A stretch of 22,994 nucleotides of DNA, taken from the NCBI GenBank assembly GCA_934394595.1, contig CAKRRX010000037.1:1-22994 (forward strand). Reading direction: 5' to 3'. This document shows, piece by piece, positions 16,064-22,994 of the stretch (positions are counted from its first letter, which is position 1; the number at the start of each line of letters is the position of its first letter). This stretch comes from an uncultured Blautia sp. GTDB taxonomy: Bacteria > Bacillota > Clostridia > Lachnospirales > Lachnospiraceae. A program made the position numbers and the translations under genes. The notes under the pieces are model-generated. The model did not search any database, was not told the DNA's origin, and saw only the letters and a program-made list of their open reading frames with translations.

Positions 16064-17587
16064 TCATTCATTCCTTATCTTTTTCAAATATTCTTTCGGA
16101 AGCATTCCTTCTTTTCGTTTAAATACATAGCTGAAATACTGTGCAGAAGCAAATCCTGTCTTACTCCAGATTTCAGTAAGATTCTCATCTGTATTTTTCA
16201 TCAGAAGCTTGGCAGATTCCAGACGATATTCCATCAGGTAATCCACAACCTTTATGTTCAGTTCCTGCTTAAACAGCCTGCGAAGATGTCCCTCTGAGAT
16301 TCCAACTGCTTCCGCAATATCCGGAACAGAAATATCCTGTCCGAAATTCCGGTGGATATACGTGATAGCCTGCTGTACATATATGGAATAATTCTGCCCT
16401 TTTTCCTGTCCCAGTTCCTCCAGGATCAGATCTAAACAGCCCTTTAACCGTGCTTCTGCCTGGCAGGTATCCGGATAGCTTTCGGGAATTTCCATAATAG
16501 CCTGGCTTAAATTTCTTTTCTTGATATAAGACTTCAAATAGCGATATACAGTCTGAAGATTCTCCGTATATTCCCATAATTTCAGGCACTTTTTCCAGCG
16601 GAAAAACAGTCCCTCCAGAAATATCTCTGCCTCATTTTTTTCTCTTTTTTCCAGGCATTTATCCAGAATTTCCATATTGCCATCCCAGACATAAGCCTGC
16701 TCTGCGGCATTTGGCATATCGCACATTACAAACACATTCTGCTGTGGTCTGGCATAAACGTACTCTGACAGATGCTTTAGTTCTCTGTACGCCCTCTGAA
16801 GCTCAAAAAAGTGATACTTTGTCTCGGAAATCAGGCTGCAAAAATGCAATCCCTGTTCTCCCAGATAGCGGCTGATCATTTTTCCTGCCTGTAACAAAAG
16901 GACCTGTCCGTCTGTTACATGTCCATGAATAAAAAAGATCCCGCACAGCTCACCGCTTTCCATCTCCGTGAAAGCACTGCACTCCATTCCCTCCGGATAA
17001 GCCAGATTATGAAGCTCATAACAGTCTACATTGGGCTTTGGCCCTTTTTCCACATGCCGTAGATTGATACTGGGCTGTTCCATCACGCTGATCAGCGCAT
17101 ATCTTTGCATGGAGCGGTGTTCATAGACATGATCCTCTATGGAATCTGTTTCACTTAGCAAAAAAGCCCTGACATTATGTTCCAAAATCAGGTGTGTTTT
17201 TTTCTTCTCTCCATACAGTTCCTGAGATGCTTTACTCAATACACGTTCCAGTTCTTTTTCCGTAAGCTCATTTTTCAGGATGTAATCGGCCACACCGATC
17301 TGAATACCCCTTTTTACGAAATCAAAATCCCGGTAAGACGTCAGAAGAAAAATCTTTACCGGAATCTGCGCCAGGATCTGTCTGGACAGTTCCAAGCCAT
17401 CCAGCACCGGCATATTAATGTCCATAAATACAACATCCGGCTTCAGGGAAACGATCTCCTTTAATGCCTTCATACTGTTGGTAGACTGTCCCACCAGCTC
17501 ATACTCTATATTTGTTCTTTCCATCAGGTACTGAAAATATTGGATTGCCATCCACTCATCATCTACAACATAGATTGTGATCTTCAT
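16064..17587 (-). CDS. Response regulator with AraC-type DNA-binding domain, YesN type
   Basis: 507-residue cytoplasmic regulator. The N-terminal receiver domain (about 1-120) has the acidic pair VVDDEW, the phosphorylated Asp56 in FMDINMP and the conserved Lys near LKNE. The middle part (about 130-400) has no motif I recognise. The C-terminal AraC/XylS domain (about 405-507) carries two helix-turn-helix units (ISVPDIAEAVGISEGHLRRLFKQELN and the FASAQYFSYVFKRKEGMLPKEY signature). It is expected to activate the transport and catabolic genes once phosphorylated by the adjacent kinase. GGAGGG lies about 11 bases before the ATG. It stands 64 bases after the second permease gene, with a perfect inverted repeat in the gap. 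AraC-type domains bind direct repeats about two helical turns apart, matching the 20-base repeats at 20801-20880. Confidence 0.93.
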   Translation of the reverse strand: MKITIYVVDDEWMAIQYFQYLMERTNIEYELVGQSTNSMKALKEIVSLKPDVVFMDINMPVLDGLELSRQILAQIPVKIFLLTSYRDFDFVKRGIQIGVADYILKNELTEKELERVLSKASQELYGEKKKTHLILEHNVRAFLLSETDSIEDHVYEHRSMQRYALISVMEQPSINLRHVEKGPKPNVDCYELHNLAYPEGMECSAFTEMESGELCGIFFIHGHVTDGQVLLLQAGKMISRYLGEQGLHFCSLISETKYHFFELQRAYRELKHLSEYVYARPQQNVFVMCDMPNAAEQAYVWDGNMEILDKCLEKREKNEAEIFLEGLFFRWKKCLKLWEYTENLQTVYRYLKSYIKKRNLSQAIMEIPESYPDTCQAEARLKGCLDLILEELGQEKGQNYSIYVQQAITYIHRNFGQDISVPDIAEAVGISEGHLRRLFKQELNIKVVDYLMEYRLESAKLLMKNTDENLTEIWSKTGFASAQYFSYVFKRKEGMLPKEYLKKIRNE

Positions 17588-17610
17588 GGATTATTATCCC
17601 TCCATTACAA

Positions 17611-17636
17611 GTGTGCAGATATAAATATCTGCACAC
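17611..17636 (-). promoter_or_regulatory. Perfect 12-base inverted repeat before the regulator gene
   Basis: GTGTGCAGATAT (17611-17622) and ATATCTGCACAC (17625-17636) are perfect inverted arms around AA. A TATAAT on the - strand (17645-17640) lies just upstream of it, with no convincing -35 box. No U run follows on the - strand, so it is not a terminator. It may be an mRNA hairpin that separates transporter and regulator segments, or an operator over a weak internal promoter. Confidence 0.55.
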
Positions 17637-17651
17637 CAGATTATAACATAT

Positions 17652-18467
17652 TTAGCCTTTTACTGCACCTGCAGTCATACCTTTAATAAATGTTTTTGAT
17701 CCAAAACAGAAGAGGATCAGTACCGGAATAGTAGAAAGAGTCAGGCCTGCAAGCTGTGCTCCGTAGTCTGTACGGTAAGCACTTGCAAGACTCTTTACAA
17801 AAATCGGGATTGTATAATTATCCTGCTTGTTTACAAATACCAGTGGGTACATGTAGCTGTTCCATGACCATAAGAACTGTAACAGGCAAAGGGTCAGGAT
17901 ACCCGGCTTGATACACGGAAGGGCGATGCTTCCGAAAATACGGAATTCGCCGGCTCCATCGATTCTGGCACTTTCTACCAGTTCAATAGGAAGACCGCTT
18001 TTTACAAAAGAAATCATCCAGTATGCGCCGATACCACTTGCCAGCCATACACAGATCATAGGAAGCAGGGTGTTATTCACTTTCAGGTTACGCATTTCGA
18101 TCATGTAACCGATGATACCGATCTGAGTAGGAACCATCATGGTCAGCATGATAAAAGCATTGATCAGCTTTTTGAAACGGAAATCATACACATTCATTGC
18201 ATATCCGGCCATTGCACAGATCAAAACACTAAGTACCATAACCGTTGCGGAAATAAAGAAGCTGTTCAGATAAGACTGTACAAAGTTGGATGCAAAAATG
18301 GTTTTCAGGTTTTCTCCAAAATAATTGGAGGGAAGCAATGGATTGTTCTGGAAGATCAGCTCACTCTTGTATGTAGACATAGAAAACATCAGCCAGAATG
18401 GTGTCAGAGAAATAAGGGAAATAATCGCAAGCACAATTCCCAGTGCTGCTGATTTTACATGTTTCAT
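17652..18467 (-). CDS. Carbohydrate ABC transporter permease (MalG/LacG-like)
   Basis: 271-residue inner membrane permease with six predicted helices. The EAA loop for ATPase contact reads ELVESARIDGAGEFRIFGSIALPCIKPG (about 179-206). The N-terminal helix ends in TPFWLMFSMSTYKSE and the C-terminus GSKTFIKGMTAGAVKG is the common ending of the CUT1 family. It is the second permease half, starting 2 bases after the first permease stop; its ribosome site AGGAGG is inside the end of that gene, which suggests translational coupling. CUT1 systems import oligosaccharides. No ATPase gene is found here, so it probably uses a shared MsmK/UgpC-type ATPase encoded elsewhere. Confidence 0.94.
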   Translation of the reverse strand: MKHVKSAALGIVLAIISLISLTPFWLMFSMSTYKSELIFQNNPLLPSNYFGENLKTIFASNFVQSYLNSFFISATVMVLSVLICAMAGYAMNVYDFRFKKLINAFIMLTMMVPTQIGIIGYMIEMRNLKVNNTLLPMICVWLASGIGAYWMISFVKSGLPIELVESARIDGAGEFRIFGSIALPCIKPGILTLCLLQFLWSWNSYMYPLVFVNKQDNYTIPIFVKSLASAYRTDYGAQLAGLTLSTIPVLILFCFGSKTFIKGMTAGAVKG

Positions 18468-18469
18468 GA

Positions 18470-19375
18470 TTATTTATCCTCCTTTCCATTCATAAGACGT
18501 AAACCAATTACAGAAACAACAGCAATAATCACAAACAGAACACAGGCCATGGCAGAAGCATAACCCATTCTCGGGTTGGAGCCGAATGCCTGGTTGTAGA
18601 AGTTCCATACGATAGTCAGACAGCTCTGCTGCGGTCCGCCTACAGTACTGCTTGACTGATTGGTAAACAGAAGGTTTGCCTCATCAAACATCTGGAACAT
18701 ATAAATGGTACTGGTAATCACAAGGAATGTAGTAACATTTTTTAATAGAGGTACTGTAATCTTGGTAAAGCACTGTACCCTGGAAGCACCGTCAATCTTT
18801 GCAGCCTCATACAGTTCATCGGAAATCGAGGTAATACCAGCCAGATACATGGTCATAAAATATCCGGTATTTCTCCAGATGATCATGAATGAAATCACAA
18901 GGGGAGCCCATTTTGCAGTGCCGATAAAGTTTATGGCATCCCCACCCAGTGACTCGATCAGTTTATTCAGGATACCAACATGCTCTTCAAAAATAAAGGT
19001 AAAAATCATACCGATTGCAACCGGTGTCGTAATATATGGCAGGAAATTTGCTGTCTGAAGCACATTCTTCAGATGTTTTACATTGCTGAGCAGTTCTGCG
19101 AAGATCAGCCCCAGGAAAATAGAAATGGGGAACCCAACAAGACCAATACGTAAGGTACTGAGAACAGATTTCCAGAACACCTTATCCTTTGTAAAAATAT
19201 TGATATAGTTCTTAAAACCTACAAAGACTTTCTCATTGTAACCAGCCCAGTCCAAAGTACTCATATAGAAAGAATAAAGAATTGGAAAAAGGCTAAACAC
19301 CAGAAAGCAGATAACAAATGGCGCAAGGAAAACAAATGGCCATACTGTCCTGTATTTCTTCATACTTTTATTCAT
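18470..19375 (-). CDS. Carbohydrate ABC transporter permease (MalF/LacF-like)
   Basis: 301-residue inner membrane permease of the CUT1 family with six predicted helices (FVFLAPFVICFLVFSLFPILYSFYMS near the N-terminus). The EAA loop is SDELYEAAKIDGASRVQCFTKITVPLL. It forms the heterodimer channel with the next gene and takes sugar from the binding protein encoded just upstream. The frame is open to 19447, but the ATG at 19375 follows GAGGAGG by 7 bases and matches the family start (MKKYRTVWPFVFLAP), so the longer form is rejected. The 81-base gap to the binding-protein gene holds a strong hairpin. Confidence 0.94.
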   Translation of the reverse strand: MNKSMKKYRTVWPFVFLAPFVICFLVFSLFPILYSFYMSTLDWAGYNEKVFVGFKNYINIFTKDKVFWKSVLSTLRIGLVGFPISIFLGLIFAELLSNVKHLKNVLQTANFLPYITTPVAIGMIFTFIFEEHVGILNKLIESLGGDAINFIGTAKWAPLVISFMIIWRNTGYFMTMYLAGITSISDELYEAAKIDGASRVQCFTKITVPLLKNVTTFLVITSTIYMFQMFDEANLLFTNQSSSTVGGPQQSCLTIVWNFYNQAFGSNPRMGYASAMACVLFVIIAVVSVIGLRLMNGKEDK

Positions 19376-19397
19376 TTTGCTGCCTCCTCGAATGCCA

Positions 19398-19438
19398 GAA
19401 GAGGAGCAGTCCCTTACGAGCAGGAACCGCCCCTCTTC
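19398..19438 (-). promoter_or_regulatory. Intra-operon RNA hairpin after the binding-protein gene
   Basis: On the - strand, 16 pairs form between 19438-19423 and 19413-19398 with a 9-base loop. Three of the pairs are G-U, and these would be mismatches on the + strand, so the structure favours the operon's mRNA. No U tract follows. This is the usual place for a hairpin that protects the binding-protein message and lowers permease expression. Confidence 0.6.
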
Positions 19439-19456
19439 CCTCTGCACATTTCTAAA

Positions 19457-20737
19457 TTATTTAATTGTTACACTGTCATCTGTTACCAGCTGTCCAAGTT
19501 CGTCAATTGCTGCCTCAACTGCTGCATCCAGAGTCATAGAGGAATCATTCATTACCTGCTGTGCAACATCATTACGTACGCTTACGATATCGTTATCATA
19601 TACAGACGGAGCTGCAATGGAAATAGAAGAAGCGATATCTTTGTAGTACAGATCAGAAATATTCTCACCGCCGAAGAAGTCTTCATCTGAACGTTTGCAG
19701 AATTCTTCTGTTGCGATTGTGGAATCATGTGTAATATAGCCAGCTTTGTCTTTTGCTACAGTTGCACCTTCCTCAGAAGAGATACACCATGTAATAAAGT
19801 CATAAGCTGCTGCCTTCTGCTCGTCAGATGCTGCGCTTGTAATACCCATTGCTGTACCACCATGGCTGTATCCTGTAGGAGCTTTGATCAGTCCCCAGTT
19901 TCCGGAGCCATCTGGATCGTTTGCTTCGATATAGTAGGTAAGAGCCCAGTCAGGACACGGATAGAAGATATGGTTCTTATCTGTGTAAGTTGCGTTTGCC
20001 TCAGCAGTACCATTCTGGTAGCTGTCTACAGCACCTGCATCTCTTAAGTCGATAAGTTTGCCCATAACATCTGTCATCTTGTCTGTCATGTTGATGGTGT
20101 CATCTGTTACGTTTGCAATGTCACTTGCAAAATACAGCCACTCAGCAACAGCCTGTCCTGAATGGAACAGATATACATCACCGTTAGATTTCTCGGATAC
20201 TTCTTTTCCCTTTTCTACATAGTCATCATAGGATGCGAACATTGCAGACAGTTCATCCGGATCATCTGTTCCGAAGTACTCTTTTGCAAGATCACGTTTG
20301 TAAGCGATACCAGCCGGGCAAACGTTCTCGAACAGACCGATCACTTTTCCGTCATCATCTGTAGCTGCATCGATCAGAGCCTGATTGTATACGCTTGTGT
20401 CAAGTCCGTATGATGTAAGGTCTTCCATGATACCCATCTTTTTCCAGTTTCCGATCAGAGTAATATCCATAGGAATGATGGTTGGAAGATCAGAGCCGGA
20501 AGCCAGCGCCTGCTGAGCTTTTGTAAGCATATCGCCCCACTCTGTAGCAGTTGCCTCAAATGTTACATTTGGGTGTTCCTCCATGTAAGCATCCATCATT
20601 GGCTGATAGTAGTTGGAATCCCATCCCCAATATGTAATGGTTACAGGCTCCTCAGCATCATCTGCCATTACCGGAACTGAAAAAGCAGAAACAGCCATCA
20701 TTGCAGCAACTACTGTGCTAATCATTTTTTTCTTCAT
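19457..20737 (-). CDS. Sugar ABC transporter substrate-binding protein
   Basis: 426-residue extracellular solute-binding protein of the CUT1 type. The signal peptide (1-25) ends VPVMA, followed by an acidic mature start (DDAEEPVTITYWGW). Typical stretches are ITYWGWDSNYY, TEWGDMLTKAQQALASGSDLPTI, GLFENVCPAGIAYKRDLAKEYFG, and the C-terminal FITWCISSEEG motif. It should bind the imported glycan and deliver it to the two permeases encoded next. The signal peptide has no cysteine, so no lipobox is present, which is unusual for a Gram-positive binding protein that must stay on the cell. AGGAGG lies 10 bases before the ATG. It is the first gene of the eight-gene operon. The bound sugar cannot be read from the sequence. 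Confidence 0.94.
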   Translation of the reverse strand: MKKKMISTVVAAMMAVSAFSVPVMADDAEEPVTITYWGWDSNYYQPMMDAYMEEHPNVTFEATATEWGDMLTKAQQALASGSDLPTIIPMDITLIGNWKKMGIMEDLTSYGLDTSVYNQALIDAATDDDGKVIGLFENVCPAGIAYKRDLAKEYFGTDDPDELSAMFASYDDYVEKGKEVSEKSNGDVYLFHSGQAVAEWLYFASDIANVTDDTINMTDKMTDVMGKLIDLRDAGAVDSYQNGTAEANATYTDKNHIFYPCPDWALTYYIEANDPDGSGNWGLIKAPTGYSHGGTAMGITSAASDEQKAAAYDFITWCISSEEGATVAKDKAGYITHDSTIATEEFCKRSDEDFFGGENISDLYYKDIASSISIAAPSVYDNDIVSVRNDVAQQVMNDSSMTLDAAVEAAIDELGQLVTDDSVTIK

Positions 20738-20763
20738 ATCATTACGTCCTCCTTTAATTTGTA

Positions 20764-20774
20764 ATTGTATTGTA
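20764..20774 (-). promoter_or_regulatory. Likely -10 region(s) of the sugar operon
   Basis: Two overlapping TACAAT boxes on the - strand (20774-20769 and 20769-20764) lie 26-37 bases before the binding-protein ATG. No good -35 box is found 16-18 bases upstream, where the sequence is a run of T's. This is expected for a promoter that needs an activator. The transcript would start near 20757. Confidence 0.5.
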
Positions 20775-20800
20775 GCATCCCATATGCAAAAAAGCTTTTC

Positions 20801-20880
20801 ATTATTTCACACATTTTTTAAGATTTTCAAACATCTTCTTTGATTGTTATCCATTTTTCATGATTGTTTTTCTTAATTTT
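20801..20880 (-). repeat. Four tandem units with 20-base period; candidate regulator binding sites
   Basis: On the + strand, TTTCACACAT (20805) recurs as TTTCAAACAT at 20825, and TGATTGTT (20841) recurs exactly at 20861, all at 20-base steps. Aligned as four units, five columns are identical in all units and about eight more agree in three of four. The block lies about 45-125 bases upstream of the presumed operon start point. The sequence is AT-rich, which lowers the weight of the weaker matches. Confidence 0.45.
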
Positions 20881-20888
20881 CCGGATTA

Positions 20889-22247
20889 TTATTCCTGATT
20901 TTCCATGGTTATACCATTTTTCAGGTCATTTTCAATCTGAGGATAAATCTTATCCAAGCGATAAAATCCCATAAGTACCATACAAATTACTGAGGTAACC
21001 AGCGGAATTCCCCCGAACATGATACGGATAGCCAGGATTGCAGACGGCCCTGCTGTCTGGTTTGCCACATAGTGTCCTGCATTTAAAATCACAGAGCAAA
21101 GAACGCCAGCCACTGCCACACCTATTTTCTGCACAAAGGTAAGCAATGAAGTAAATATCCCCTGAGGACGTTTGCCTGTTTTCCACTGACCATAATCAAT
21201 GGTCTGGGTAAGCATTACAAAGATCATTCCGGTGGCCATACTCCAGCCAATGCTGGTAAGCACATGAAGACCCACGATCAGAACTACATTTTTTCCTGCC
21301 AGCCAGGTTCCTGCCATGGAAATGCTCCAGCAGATATTTCCCACAAGCACACAGAAGCATAGTCCGTATTTCTTCACAATAGATGGAAGAATAAAAGAGA
21401 AGCAAAAGGCGATCACAGAAGTCATAGACAGCATCAGGGAGCTGACAGATTCTTTTTCCAGATAATATTTTGCATAATAGATAGTTCCCTGATTTCGTAT
21501 GATGTACGCAGAAAGTGTGAGGAACTGTACCACACATAATATCTGCCATGGACGGTTCTTTGCCACCACCTTCAGAGAATCCTTCAGACTGGCAGCGTTT
21601 TTCTGCTGTGTAAAAGCCCTTTCCCGAACATTGCGTACACAGATAAAAGTTACAGCCACAAAGAGGATACCAAGAACCACAGAAGTGCCTGTAAAACCAT
21701 TTTTTCCACCTTTTGAAAAAACAGCAGCCAGCTTCAGTGTCACTGCTGTCACAAATGTGGCTCCCACATTTGCTCCTACATTTTTGAACAGATTAAAAGA
21801 AATCCTCTGCTCATTATCTGCAGACAGAACATTCAGCATGGTAGAATAAGGGACATTCATGATCGGGTAGACAATACTGAATAAAATATACACCCCTATG
21901 GACATCATAACCTTACTGGTGCTGCTCATCCCTTCCGGCACAGAAAATAAAAGTACCATCAGGATACATGCCGGCAGGATCGCAGCTGCCACAAAGGGTC
22001 TGCACTTGCCATATTTGGTATTGGTCTTGTCTAAAATTGCTCCCATGATCGGGCTGCATGCCGCATCCACCACACGTCCCACCAGGATGATCAGACTGAT
22101 GGCCGAAAGCTCCAGATGCGCTACATCTGTGTAATAAAACATCAGATAAGTGGACACAAAGGTAAAAATGCCGTTCATGGCAAAATCCCCCAGCCCAAAA
22201 CTTATCTTTTCAACCATCCCCACTTTTTCATTCATTTTCTTACCCAT
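20889..22247 (-). CDS. GPH-family sugar:cation symporter (MFS-type)
   Basis: 452-residue membrane protein with twelve predicted helices of the glycoside-pentoside-hexuronide:cation symporter family. Landmarks are the N-terminal KISFGLGDFAMNGIFTFVSTYLMFYYTD, the loop motif ILVGRVVDAACSPIMGAILDKTNTKYGKCRPF, and NVPYSTMLNVLSADNEQRISFNLFK. The later IDYGQWKTGKRPQGIFTSLLTFVQKIG is the family signature region. It imports a glycoside or uronide with Na+ or H+; the substrate is not predictable. The ATG at 22247 has only a weak purine stretch (GGAAAAGAG); ATG at 22235 is an alternative. It is 151 bases upstream of the ABC operon and likely separately expressed. A possible -10 (TAAAAT, 22308-22303) lies upstream without a clear -35. 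No terminator was seen after it. Confidence 0.9.
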   Translation of the reverse strand: MGKKMNEKVGMVEKISFGLGDFAMNGIFTFVSTYLMFYYTDVAHLELSAISLIILVGRVVDAACSPIMGAILDKTNTKYGKCRPFVAAAILPACILMVLLFSVPEGMSSTSKVMMSIGVYILFSIVYPIMNVPYSTMLNVLSADNEQRISFNLFKNVGANVGATFVTAVTLKLAAVFSKGGKNGFTGTSVVLGILFVAVTFICVRNVRERAFTQQKNAASLKDSLKVVAKNRPWQILCVVQFLTLSAYIIRNQGTIYYAKYYLEKESVSSLMLSMTSVIAFCFSFILPSIVKKYGLCFCVLVGNICWSISMAGTWLAGKNVVLIVGLHVLTSIGWSMATGMIFVMLTQTIDYGQWKTGKRPQGIFTSLLTFVQKIGVAVAGVLCSVILNAGHYVANQTAGPSAILAIRIMFGGIPLVTSVICMVLMGFYRLDKIYPQIENDLKNGITMENQE

Positions 22248-22352
22248 CTCTTTTCCGATTTATTCCAGGCACCCGACACTGCCATGGCTTTTTAGCATTT
22301 CTATTTTAACAGACATCCTGCCTGTAAATAAATCAGAAAATATGGGCATTTC

Positions 22353-22994
22353 TTATGAAAAACGACTATTTTTTTCTTCTATCCTCTCATGAAGCCTGTT
22401 CAATATCCTTTTTTCCATTCTGGAAACCTGTACCTGGGAAATTCCAAGTCTGTCTGCAATCTGAGACTGGGTAAGCTCCTGAAAATAACGCATATAAATG
22501 AGTGTTCTCTCTTTTCCCTCCAGTTCTTCCAGAATCTGTTCCAGAAGTATTCTGTTCAACATTTTTTCCTGCGGATTCTCTTTGTCCGGTATCCGGTCCA
22601 TCAAAGAGATGTCATTTCCATCTCCCTGATATACTGTCCTGTGTAAGGATATTACCTCCTGTGCAGCATCCAGGGTCATCACAAGTTCCTCCACAGGAAG
22701 CTTCAACGTCCCTGCCAGCTCCGTCACAGTAGGCTCCCGGCCATAAAGTATCTCCAGCTGTTCTTTGCACTGGTAAACATGGTAATAATTTTCCTTAAGG
22801 GATCTGCTCACCTTCAAAATCCCGTCATCCCGAAGAAACCGTTTGATTTCTCCTGCGATCATCGGCACTGCATATGTGGAAAATTTTACCATATAGGTTT
22901 CATCAAATTTATCGATTGCCTTGAGAAGCCCAATGCTGCCAATCTGAAAAAGATCCTCCATCTCCACTCCTCTTCCCAAAAATCTTCTGGCAAC
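22353..22994 (-). CDS. sigF: Sporulation sigma factor, SigF type (5' end cut by window)
   Basis: 213 C-terminal residues of a sigma-70 family factor; about 40 N-terminal residues lie beyond the window. Region 2 shows VARRFLGRGVEMEDLFQIGSIGLLKAIDKFD and FSTYAVPMIAGEIKRFLRDDG. Region 3 begins ILKVSRSLKE, and region 4.2 has the helix-turn-helix SQIADRLGISQVQVSRMEKRIL. 'RDDG..KVSRSLKE' and 'ERLGISQVQVSRLEK'-like stretches match SigF better than SigG (RDNNPIRVSRSL), though SigG is not fully excluded. SigF directs early forespore transcription and is normally encoded after spoIIAA and spoIIAB, which would lie to the right of the window. This is the main evidence that the organism comes from a spore-forming lineage. 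A TTG at 22979 is in frame but internal. Confidence 0.9.
   Translation of the reverse strand, partial: VARRFLGRGVEMEDLFQIGSIGLLKAIDKFDETYMVKFSTYAVPMIAGEIKRFLRDDGILKVSRSLKENYYHVYQCKEQLEILYGREPTVTELAGTLKLPVEELVMTLDAAQEVISLHRTVYQGDGNDISLMDRIPDKENPQEKMLNRILLEQILEELEGKERTLIYMRYFQELTQSQIADRLGISQVQVSRMEKRILNRLHERIEEKNSRFS

Noticed and set aside
20781..20800. Catabolite-repression (cre) site near AAAAGCTTTT
   Set aside because: The central CG and flanking TGnnA/TnnCA bases of the cre consensus are missing.
20820..20838. Terminator after the GPH symporter gene (AAGAT/ATCTT hairpin)
   Set aside because: Only five base pairs, with the T run on the wrong side for the - strand.
1..22994. tRNA/rRNA genes, CRISPR arrays, insertion sequences or prophage genes
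   Set aside because: Reading intergenic regions on both strands showed no cloverleaf with CCA-type end, no spaced identical repeats beyond the 20-base units, and no transposase or integrase motif.

Overview
The window looks like chromosomal DNA of a low-to-mid GC, spore-forming Firmicute of the class Clostridia, most likely a gut Lachnospiraceae member (Blautia/Dorea/Coprococcus-like). This is inferred from a sporulation sigma factor (SigF type), AGGAGG-type ribosome binding sites, a BspA-like secreted protein, a YesM/YesN two-component pair beside a sugar ABC transporter, and a GH112 phosphorylase. The species cannot be named from the sequence alone. No tRNA, rRNA, CRISPR array, transposase or phage gene was seen. 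No gene-free stretch exceeds 300 bases; the longest is the 249-base queT leader region.

Layout, left part (+ strand): the 3' nearly complete part of uvrB (1-1957); a large secreted leucine-rich-repeat protein (2072-4621); a queuosine-precursor transporter gene queT (4871-5371) behind a long, highly foldable leader; a strong terminator; a serine/threonine:Na+ symporter gene sstT (5616-6839); and a GH2-family glycoside hydrolase (7041-9659). A bidirectional terminator (about 9666-9717) separates these from the right part.

Right part (- strand, read from right to left): the 3' part of sigF (22353-22994), a GPH-family sugar symporter (20889-22247), then a tightly packed sugar operon of eight genes: solute-binding protein, two ABC permeases, an AraC-type response regulator (YesN-like), a sensor kinase (YesM-like), an aldo/keto reductase (YghZ/GPR type), a GH112 galactosyl-hexoside phosphorylase and a GH1 beta-glycosidase (20737 down to 9724). 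The inferred logic is that an outside sugar is sensed by the kinase, the regulator activates the operon, the ABC system imports a short oligosaccharide, and GH112 splits a beta-galactoside with phosphate to give galactose-1-phosphate. The likely substrates are galacto-N-biose/lacto-N-biose from mucin or milk glycans; galactosyl-rhamnose from pectin is the main alternative. The transport ATPase and the downstream kinase/uridylyltransferase are not in the window.

The most interesting non-coding signals are: (1) a roughly 200-base leader before queT that can fold into a four-way junction with a competing alternative stem; (2) four tandem units with an exact 20-base period upstream of the binding-protein gene, a good candidate for the response regulator's binding site; (3) two strong hairpins placed between genes inside the operon. 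The binding protein also has a signal peptide without the lipobox cysteine expected in a Gram-positive.
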